The notes below the pieces were generated by a model. It was not told where the DNA came from. It saw nothing but the letters and a program-made list of their open reading frames with translations, and did no database searches. Positions 57,997 to 64,000 of a stretch of 64,000 nucleotides of DNA are shown piece after piece. The position numbers were made by a program, and so were the translations under genes. The stretch comes from Pedobacter lusitanus. GTDB lineage: Bacteria > Bacteroidota > Bacteroidia > Sphingobacteriales > Sphingobacteriaceae. The DNA lies in contig NZ_CP157278.1 in assembly GCF_040026395.1 (NCBI RefSeq), positions 2,542,001-2,606,000 of the forward strand, in the 5' to 3' direction. The number at the start of each line of letters is the position of its first letter. Positions within the stretch are counted from its first letter, which is position 1.

Positions 57997-58380
57997 ATGT
58001 CGTCAGAAACTACAGCAAAACCAACGGAGAGCGAACTGGAAATACTCCAGATTTTATGGGAGAAAAGGAACTGTACAGTCAGGGAAGTTCACGAAATACT
58101 TACGCTTAACAAAGAAGCCGGTTATACAACTACCCTAAAAATTATGCAGATTATGCATGAAAAGGGCTTGGTCAGAAGAGACACCAGTTCAAAGACTCAT
58201 ATCTACAGTGCACTGGCCAGCCAGGAGAAAACACAGCAACACCTGGTATCCAGATTAATTGATAATGCCTTTAGCGGATCAGCCGCAAGATTAGTGATGC
58301 AGGCACTGGGCAACCACACCTCAAGCAAAGATGAAATAGAAGCGATAAAGAAATATTTAAATGAATTAGATCATAAATAA
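57997..58380 (+). CDS. BlaI/MecI-family transcriptional repressor
   Basis: This 127-residue winged-helix repressor has the family pattern SELEILQILWEKRNCTVREV, TTLKIMQIMHEKGLVRRD and a C-terminal dimer helix (SKDEIEAIKKYL). It would repress itself and the M56 gene that starts 3 bases after its stop. An upstream ATG at 57990 is in a different frame and rejected. The partner peptidase would cleave it upon a signal. Confidence 0.94.
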   Translation: MSSETTAKPTESELEILQILWEKRNCTVREVHEILTLNKEAGYTTTLKIMQIMHEKGLVRRDTSSKTHIYSALASQEKTQQHLVSRLIDNAFSGSAARLVMQALGNHTSSKDEIEAIKKYLNELDHK

Positions 58381-58383
58381 GAT

Positions 58384-60186
58384 ATGGAAGCTTTATTAAA
58401 CAATCTCATACAGGCAACCGGATGGAGCATTTTACATTCGTTGTGGCAGGCAGCAATTATTTATGCATTACTCCTTCCCAGTCAGATTCGTGTATTTCAG
58501 CTGAAAGCAAAAGTCAAATACAACCTGGCTTACCTGGCCAACGTCATTATATTTATCTCTTTTGCGATTACATTCTTTACGGTATTTAAATGGCCGTCAG
58601 AAAACAGTACAATAGTTAATACTATAGGTCAGCCTGCTCAGCCTGATCATTCCCCGCTGGCATTAACGGTCATCAATTATGCAGAGAAAATATTTCCTTT
58701 CCTTGTTTTATTTTACGGTGCTGGTCTGACCGTACAATCTATTATCCTTTTTAAAGGATACCGTAAAATACAGGATCTCAAAAAAGCGGCACGTCTGAGT
58801 ATTCCGGAAGAATGGAAAACTCTTTTTGAGAACATGGTCAAAAAGATGGTTATCAGCAAAAATGTATCATTCCATTTATCAGATCATGTAAATGTCCCGC
58901 TTGTAATTGGTTTCTTTAAACCCGTTGTACTCTTTCCGGTAGCCTTAGCTGCGCAGATGGACATGAAACATGTAGAAGCCATTCTTATTCATGAACTCTC
59001 ACATATCAGAAGAAATGATTACCTGTTCAATCTGATCAGAACTATGATTGATACTATATTATTCTTCAATCCTTTTGTGTGGCTGACAGGGAAATTCATA
59101 GACATCGAAAGAGAACATGCCTGCGACGACCTGGTGGTTACCCTAACCAATACGCCACTTACTTATGCTCATGCCCTGCTTCAGGTAGAATTACTCACCG
59201 ATAAAACATCGCCACTATTCGCATTGGCAGCTACGGGGAAAAATCAACATCTCTATCAACGGATTAAAAGAATCACAGATATGAAAACGAACTATATGAA
59301 TTCAAAACAAAAGCTATTTGCTGTTACATTGATTATAGCAACAATAGCTTCACTGGCATGGATCAGTCCGGCTAAAAGTGAGAAACCGAAAAAATCTGTC
59401 AGATCACTGGCAACTCCAACTGTAACAGTACCTTCAGTTCAACTCCCTGCAGATACTTCAAAAAAGAAACTAAAAAGGATAATTATTGTCCATAAAAATG
59501 GAGATTCAACTAAGGATTTCAGTCTGGACACCACCATCCTTAGCCCAGACCGCCCAAATGTATACAAGACAACTTATTTAAATCATATAAACATTCCGGC
59601 TGATAAGCTGAATATCAGAATTGATTCTGTTCTGAGCCCTAAGGTAACGGTTTCCATAGCGAATTTTGCTACAGATGTAAGAGACATGGTCATAGCCGGT
59701 CTGGCTTCAGATGAAAGTAAACTGGCAAGCATGACTGCCAGCATGGAGAAAAAAGGCGCAGAACTGGAAAAAAGAGGGGCAGAACTGGAGAAAAAATTCA
59801 ATTCTCCTGAAGAGAAAGCTAAATGGGCAAAATATGCTGCTGAAATGCAGGCCAAATATGATAATACTAAAGAACGTGCCAAATGGGAGAAAATGGCCAG
59901 AGAAATGAGAGCTAAATATGATTCACCGGCTCAGAGAGAAAGACTTAAAAAATTACAGGGAGAAATCGTATTAACCGCTATGAATGCTCAAAAAATGGTC
60001 AGCGCTCCTGAATTCAGAGAAAGGATAAAAAATATTAATTCTAATAATGTTTCAAAAATCATCATCGTCAAAGAAACTGAAGATCAGCGGAAACTTAAAC
60101 AAACAGCAGAATATCAGGCATTGAAAAAGAAATTTGATGAAGATGTAGAAAAGCTGAAAGCAAAAGAGCTCAAAAAAGATAATTAA
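58384..60186 (+). CDS. BlaR1-like M56 membrane metalloprotease
   Basis: This 600-residue protein has hydrophobic segments near 14-33, 48-68, 103-124 and 308-326. The cytoplasmic protease has HELSH at 203-207 and the downstream EREHACDDL. The C-terminal part after about 330 does not show the SxxK penicillin-sensor domain. It holds instead a basic stretch, a beta-like section and, from about 455, charged helices with repeats (KGAELEKRGAELEKKF; KAKWAKYAAEMQAKYD; RAKWEKMAREMRAKYD). It pairs with BlaI; the signal is unknown. Confidence 0.88.
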   Translation: MEALLNNLIQATGWSILHSLWQAAIIYALLLPSQIRVFQLKAKVKYNLAYLANVIIFISFAITFFTVFKWPSENSTIVNTIGQPAQPDHSPLALTVINYAEKIFPFLVLFYGAGLTVQSIILFKGYRKIQDLKKAARLSIPEEWKTLFENMVKKMVISKNVSFHLSDHVNVPLVIGFFKPVVLFPVALAAQMDMKHVEAILIHELSHIRRNDYLFNLIRTMIDTILFFNPFVWLTGKFIDIEREHACDDLVVTLTNTPLTYAHALLQVELLTDKTSPLFALAATGKNQHLYQRIKRITDMKTNYMNSKQKLFAVTLIIATIASLAWISPAKSEKPKKSVRSLATPTVTVPSVQLPADTSKKKLKRIIIVHKNGDSTKDFSLDTTILSPDRPNVYKTTYLNHINIPADKLNIRIDSVLSPKVTVSIANFATDVRDMVIAGLASDESKLASMTASMEKKGAELEKRGAELEKKFNSPEEKAKWAKYAAEMQAKYDNTKERAKWEKMAREMRAKYDSPAQRERLKKLQGEIVLTAMNAQKMVSAPEFRERIKNINSNNVSKIIIVKETEDQRKLKQTAEYQALKKKFDEDVEKLKAKELKKDN

Positions 60187-60235
60187 AGGATAAAAACATT
60201 AATATTCCCTAAAGCCTTAATACACAAATAACCAC

Positions 60236-60268
60236 AACGGCAGGAGAAAAATCTTCTGCCGTTTTTTT
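60236..60268 (+). terminator. Intrinsic terminator of the blaI-M56 operon
   Basis: An 8-bp stem AACGGCAG (60236-60243) / CTGCCGTT (60256-60263) with further partial pairing is followed by a T run. Confidence 0.88.
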
Positions 60269-60321
60269 GTTAAAAAAGAATAAACATCAAATGACTAAGT
60301 TTTCATAATTTAGCATCAAAT

Positions 60322-61983
60322 ATGCTACAGAAACTTTCTATACGTAACTATGCACTGATTGATAGTGTTGATCTGGAACTTGACAAAGGTTTAAATATCA
60401 TCACTGGCGAAACTGGTGCAGGAAAATCTATTATGTTAGGTGCGCTGTCTTTAATTTTAGGGCAGCGGGCAGAAACAAAGTACTTTTTCAATCAGGCAAA
60501 AAAGTGTGTGATAGAGGGACAGTTTAAGCTTTCAGGTTCTGGATTACAACCTTATTTTGAAGAGTTTGATCTGGATTATCAGCAGGAAAGTATACTGAGA
60601 AGAGAAATCTCTATTGATGGTAAGTCCAGGGCTTTTATTAATGATACCCCGGTAACGCTGGCAGTAATGAAGCAAATTGGAGAAAAACTGATTGATATTC
60701 ATTCACAACATGCCACATCCGAAGTCAATGATCCGGGATTCCAGCTATCAGTAGTTGATACTTTATCTGATCATTTACCGCTGCTTACCGAGTACAGATT
60801 AAAATTCAGGGAATATAAAAAGAATCTTCAGTTGCTGATCAATATGCAGACCTCTGCCGATGAAGCAAGAAGCAAACAGGATTACGAGCAGTTCTTATTC
60901 AATGAACTGGAAAGTGCAAACTTACAACCAGGTGAACAGGGTGAGCTCGAAATCGAAATGGAGGCATTAAATAATGCCGAGAGCATTAAAAGAGGTTTAT
61001 TAAATGGCCATATGCTGCTTGCTGGTGAAGAAACGGCAGTACTTCCTATCTTAAAAGAAGTGATCAGTCAGATTCAGGCCATAGAGAAATTTAATCCATC
61101 ATACAGTGCAGTTAATGAACGTCTGCGCTCTGCGATGATAGAAATTAAAGATATCGCCCAGGAAACACTGGTACTGGAAGAAAATATTGTTTTCAGCCCG
61201 GCAAGGATTGATGAAATCAATACCAGACTGGATACCATTTATACCTTACAACAAAAACACAGGGTAACTTCTGTTGATGAGTTACTGGTTATCCAAAATG
61301 AACTTTCTGATAACCTGAATACCCTTTTAAACAGTGATGAAGAAATAGAACGTTTGATTATCGCTATCAATAAGCTAAAAATTGAACTGGAAAAAATAGC
61401 GGATACTTTATCAAAAAACCGCACCAAGGCGATTAACGTTGCTCAGAAACAGGTAGGCGAAATATTAGTTCGCGTGGGTATGCCCAATGCAAAGATTAAA
61501 ATTGAACAAACTGTAGTTGAGAATTTAAACAAAGATGGAAAGGATATGATTTCTCTGCTGTTTTCTGCAAATGCAGGACAGGCACCAGCACCGGTTGGTA
61601 AAGTCGCATCTGGTGGTGAGCTTTCCCGTCTGATGCTGGCTATAAAATCGATCATATCAAAACATACTTCACTCCCAACTTTAATCTTTGATGAAATTGA
61701 TACTGGTATTTCTGGTGAAACTGCATTACGTGTAGGTGATGTAATCGGAGAACTGGAGCAAAATATGCAGGTGATCTGTATTACACATCTTCCTCAGATT
61801 GCAGCCAAAGGTGAAGCACATTATTTCGTTTATAAAAAAGAAGAATCAGAACGGACTACTACTGGTATCCGCAGACTCAATCCTCAGGAACGTATCCTGG
61901 CTATTGCCGAAATGTTAAGCGGTAAAAACCCCGGAGAATCAGCACTGAAAAATGCGCAGGATTTACTGAGTTTTAAAAACTAA
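60322..61983 (+). CDS. recN: DNA repair protein RecN
   Basis: This 553-residue SMC-like ATPase acts in double-strand break repair. Walker A GETGAGKSIML is at residues 29-39, and the C-terminal block has the signature SGGELSRLMLAIK and Walker B PTLIFDEIDTGISG. A long central coiled coil lies at about 155-370. ITHLPQIAAKGEAHYFV is also typical. Confidence 0.96.
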   Translation: MLQKLSIRNYALIDSVDLELDKGLNIITGETGAGKSIMLGALSLILGQRAETKYFFNQAKKCVIEGQFKLSGSGLQPYFEEFDLDYQQESILRREISIDGKSRAFINDTPVTLAVMKQIGEKLIDIHSQHATSEVNDPGFQLSVVDTLSDHLPLLTEYRLKFREYKKNLQLLINMQTSADEARSKQDYEQFLFNELESANLQPGEQGELEIEMEALNNAESIKRGLLNGHMLLAGEETAVLPILKEVISQIQAIEKFNPSYSAVNERLRSAMIEIKDIAQETLVLEENIVFSPARIDEINTRLDTIYTLQQKHRVTSVDELLVIQNELSDNLNTLLNSDEEIERLIIAINKLKIELEKIADTLSKNRTKAINVAQKQVGEILVRVGMPNAKIKIEQTVVENLNKDGKDMISLLFSANAGQAPAPVGKVASGGELSRLMLAIKSIISKHTSLPTLIFDEIDTGISGETALRVGDVIGELEQNMQVICITHLPQIAAKGEAHYFVYKKEESERTTTGIRRLNPQERILAIAEMLSGKNPGESALKNAQDLLSFKN

Positions 61984-62057
61984 GGTGAATATTCCCTTTT
62001 TTTTTGAATTTTACCCCGATGTTAAGCGGGTTAATGAGCAAACACTAACACATCAAT

Positions 62058-62879
62058 ATGTATAATTTATTAAAAGGTAAAAGAGGTATCATTACTGGTG
62101 CCCTGGATGAGAATTCCATTGCTTGGAAAGTTGCAGAAAAAGCCCATGAAGAAGGGGCGGAATTTGTTTTAACCAACGCTCCTATCGCTATGAGAATGGG
62201 TGAGATTGACAAACTTGCAGAAAAAACGAATTCACAGATTATTCCTGCAGATGCGACCAGCGTAGAAGACCTGACTAATTTGTATATAAAATCTCAGGAA
62301 ATATTAGGAGGTAAAATTGATTTTGTTCTGCATTCTATAGGAATGAGTGTCAACATCCGTAAAAAAATCCCTTATACTGAGTTAAACTATGATTATTTTC
62401 AAAAAGGAATTGATGTATCAGCACTATCATTTCATAAGATGCTGGCAGTAGCCAAAAAGCTGGATGCGATTAATGAAGGCGGCAGTGTGGTAGCACTTAG
62501 TTATATGGCTGCGCAAAGAACCTACCCTTTTTATACGGATATGGCAGACATTAAAGCAATGCTGGAGTCTATTGCCAGGAGCTTTGGTTATCATTATGGA
62601 ATTGAAAAGAAAGTCCGTATCAATACGGTATCTCAGTCACCAACTAAAACAACGGCTGGTACAGGGGTTAAAGGTTTTGGTGATTTTTATGATTTTGCAG
62701 ATGCAGTGTCTCCGCTTGGAAATGCTGATGCAGCCTCTTGTGCGGACTATTGTATTACTTTATTTTCGGATCTCACACGTATGGTTACGATGCAAAATCT
62801 TTTTCATGATGGTGGTTATTCATCCACAGGTGTCAGTGATGAAGTCCTGACCCGTTTAGGTGTCGATCCACAGCCCTAG
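62058..62879 (+). CDS. fabI: Enoyl-ACP reductase FabI
   Basis: This 273-residue SDR-type enzyme reduces enoyl-ACP in fatty acid elongation. It has the FabI nucleotide-binding start (KRGIITGALDENSIAWKVA) and LHSIGMSV. The active-site Y-x6-K is in FYTDMADIKAML; SYMAAQRTYPFY precedes it. NTVSQSPTKTTAGTGV and DGGYSSTG follow. It would be the target of triclosan-type inhibitors in principle. Confidence 0.94.
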   Translation: MYNLLKGKRGIITGALDENSIAWKVAEKAHEEGAEFVLTNAPIAMRMGEIDKLAEKTNSQIIPADATSVEDLTNLYIKSQEILGGKIDFVLHSIGMSVNIRKKIPYTELNYDYFQKGIDVSALSFHKMLAVAKKLDAINEGGSVVALSYMAAQRTYPFYTDMADIKAMLESIARSFGYHYGIEKKVRINTVSQSPTKTTAGTGVKGFGDFYDFADAVSPLGNADAASCADYCITLFSDLTRMVTMQNLFHDGGYSSTGVSDEVLTRLGVDPQP

Positions 62880-62900
62880 ATCTTTATTTTTTTAACATTT

Positions 62901-62927
62901 AAATAGCCCTTAAAGGGCTATTTTTAT
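62901..62927 (+). terminator. Intrinsic terminator of fabI
   Basis: Arms AAATAGCCCTT (62901-62911) and AAGGGCTATTT (62913-62923) are exact complements around one A, followed by further T residues. Confidence 0.88.
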
Positions 62928-62962
62928 TACAAAATAACCTGCAGATCAGTTAAATTAGCTTC

Positions 62963-64000
62963 ATGATAAAATATCTCTTTGGGACAGTATTATTCTTATT
63001 TTTCTGCCTGCACACACATGCACAAAATCTGTATTCGATAAGTGGACAGGTTAAGGACAAAAAGGGAGAGACTCTTCCAGGAGCAGGTATCTACCTGAGT
63101 GGATATACGACAGCTACAGTCACCAATCAGGACGGACAATTCTCTCTGGCCAAGATAAAACCAGGCTCTTATGAGGTAGTAGTACAAATGATTGGTTATC
63201 TGCCCTACAGTAAAAGTGTCATCATTTCAGATAAATCTGTCAATATCACCATTGTCTTATCAGAGAATACTATTCAATTGAATGAGGTAGTTATCCGAGC
63301 TGATCCGGACCGGGAGAAAAATCTTAAATTATTTGAAGACTTTTTTATTGGCAGAACACCTAATTCTGCAAAATGCAAGATTCTGAATCCGCAGGTATTA
63401 TATATCAAATATGATGGCGATGCAAAAGTTCTCAGTGTCACGACCAACGAATTTCTGGTGGTTGAGAATAAAGCACTGGGTTATCGGCTAAAATATATGC
63501 TTAATCTCTTTGAATACAATTACAATACGAGGATAGTCTATTTTTCCGGTCTGCCGGTATTTGAAGACCTGAAAGGTTCGGGCCGCAAAAGAAGAACCTG
63601 GTTAAATAACAGGGAAATTGCTTATGCAGGCTCGCCGCAGCACTTCTTCCAGTCTCTGTATCAGAATAAAGTAGAAGAGAATGGATTCATCATTTACAAG
63701 CGCATTAAAACAAAAAATCCTAACCGTCCGCCTGATAGTTATATTGCAGCTACCAAAGCAAGGCTGATGAAGAAAGTGCATGGCGCAAGTGCTATTGGCT
63801 CTGTCTTTAGTGATTCACTGCTGATGATGCAGCGTTTATATGAGATGCCCAAAGAATTCACTACCCTGGATATGTCAGGAGTGGCAACTGATACCCTGGT
63901 TAAAAGTATATATCCTAATATGAAAACCATCAATTATAAGGATGAACTTTATATTATGTATACCAGAGAGGAAGAAAGTAATGCCTATTCCAATACCGGT
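62963..64000 (+). CDS. Carboxypeptidase-regulatory-domain outer-membrane-associated protein (truncated by window)
   Basis: Reading from ATG 62963 gives 346 open codons to the right edge. A signal peptide (LFGTVLFLFFCLHTHAQ) is followed by a CarboxypepD_reg-like domain at about 25-110 (ISGQVKDKKGETLPGAGIYL, TNQDGQFSLAKIKPGSYEV, NEVVIRA). The next part has FEDFFIGRTPNSAKCKILNP and resembles the N-terminal part of Bacteroidota proteins annotated as carboxypeptidase-like regulatory domain proteins. The function and C-terminus are outside view. Confidence 0.85.
   Translation, partial: MIKYLFGTVLFLFFCLHTHAQNLYSISGQVKDKKGETLPGAGIYLSGYTTATVTNQDGQFSLAKIKPGSYEVVVQMIGYLPYSKSVIISDKSVNITIVLSENTIQLNEVVIRADPDREKNLKLFEDFFIGRTPNSAKCKILNPQVLYIKYDGDAKVLSVTTNEFLVVENKALGYRLKYMLNLFEYNYNTRIVYFSGLPVFEDLKGSGRKRRTWLNNREIAYAGSPQHFFQSLYQNKVEENGFIIYKRIKTKNPNRPPDSYIAATKARLMKKVHGASAIGSVFSDSLLMMQRLYEMPKEFTTLDMSGVATDTLVKSIYPNMKTINYKDELYIMYTREEESNAYSNTG

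Noticed and set aside
57990..58138. Alternative ATG frame just before blaI
   Set aside because: It runs out of frame with the clear BlaI family sequence that starts at 57997.

Overview
The window looks like chromosomal core sequence from a Bacteroidota bacterium of the Sphingobacteriaceae type (Pedobacter-like; inferred from protein families, no database search was possible). Supporting signs are a FecI/FecR/SusC unit, bacillithiol deacetylase BshB1, DUF4294/DUF4783/DUF4835 proteins, PafA, IcmF, a Bacteroidota-type omega subunit, promoters of the form TTG-N19-21-TAnnTTTG, and few Shine-Dalgarno sequences although the 16S 3' end keeps its CCTCC motif.

Layout. 1-2.2 kb: sigma factor, anti-sigma factor and truncated SusC receptor, all on the minus strand. 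2.7-7.5 kb (minus): periplasmic TlpA-like protein, glutaryl-type acyl-CoA dehydrogenase, BshB1, glutathione peroxidase and a DUF4294 protein. 7.6-13.2 kb (plus): (p)ppGpp synthetase/hydrolase, Fur-family regulator, PurA and PabB. 13.2-16.0 kb (minus): DUF4783, NadC, PlsY and an M48 lipoprotein. 16.1-19.8 kb (plus): secreted GH29 fucosidase, GpmI and a small lipoprotein. 19.8-28.0 kb: TPR protein, Lon, LpxR-like, ArfB, Cmk, ribosomal protein S1 and a DCC1-type protein. 28.4-39.8 kb (plus): PyrR-PyrB, then a long run TPR / plugless OM barrel / HU-SPOR membrane protein / ExbB / ExbD / TonB-like / FolC. 39.9-45.2 kb: PafA and IcmF. 45.3-47.5 kb (minus): a lipoprotein with an aerolysin-like region and an acyl-ACP desaturase. 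47.8-53.5 kb (minus): a complete rRNA operon (16S, tRNA-Ile, tRNA-Ala, 23S, 5S) with two near-consensus tandem promoters. 53.5-54.5 kb: gene-less, with two elaborate palindromes. 54.5-57.9 kb: BamD-omega-CoaBC-DUF4835 operon. 58.0-60.2 kb: BlaI/BlaR1-like pair with two visible operators. 60.3-64 kb: RecN, FabI and a truncated carboxypeptidase-regulatory-domain protein.

Most genes are housekeeping. The points most worth a second look are the envelope-spanning gene run at 30.1-38.5 kb, which includes a protein that seems to put HU-like DNA-binding folds in the cytoplasm and a SPOR peptidoglycan-binding domain in the periplasm; the aerolysin-like lipoprotein at 45.3 kb; the BlaI operators and the non-penicillin-binding sensor region of the BlaR1-like partner; several perfect or near-perfect long palindromes; and the rpsA leader, with its strong Shine-Dalgarno and overlapping micro-ORF. 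I saw no CRISPR array, prophage, integrase or insertion sequence.
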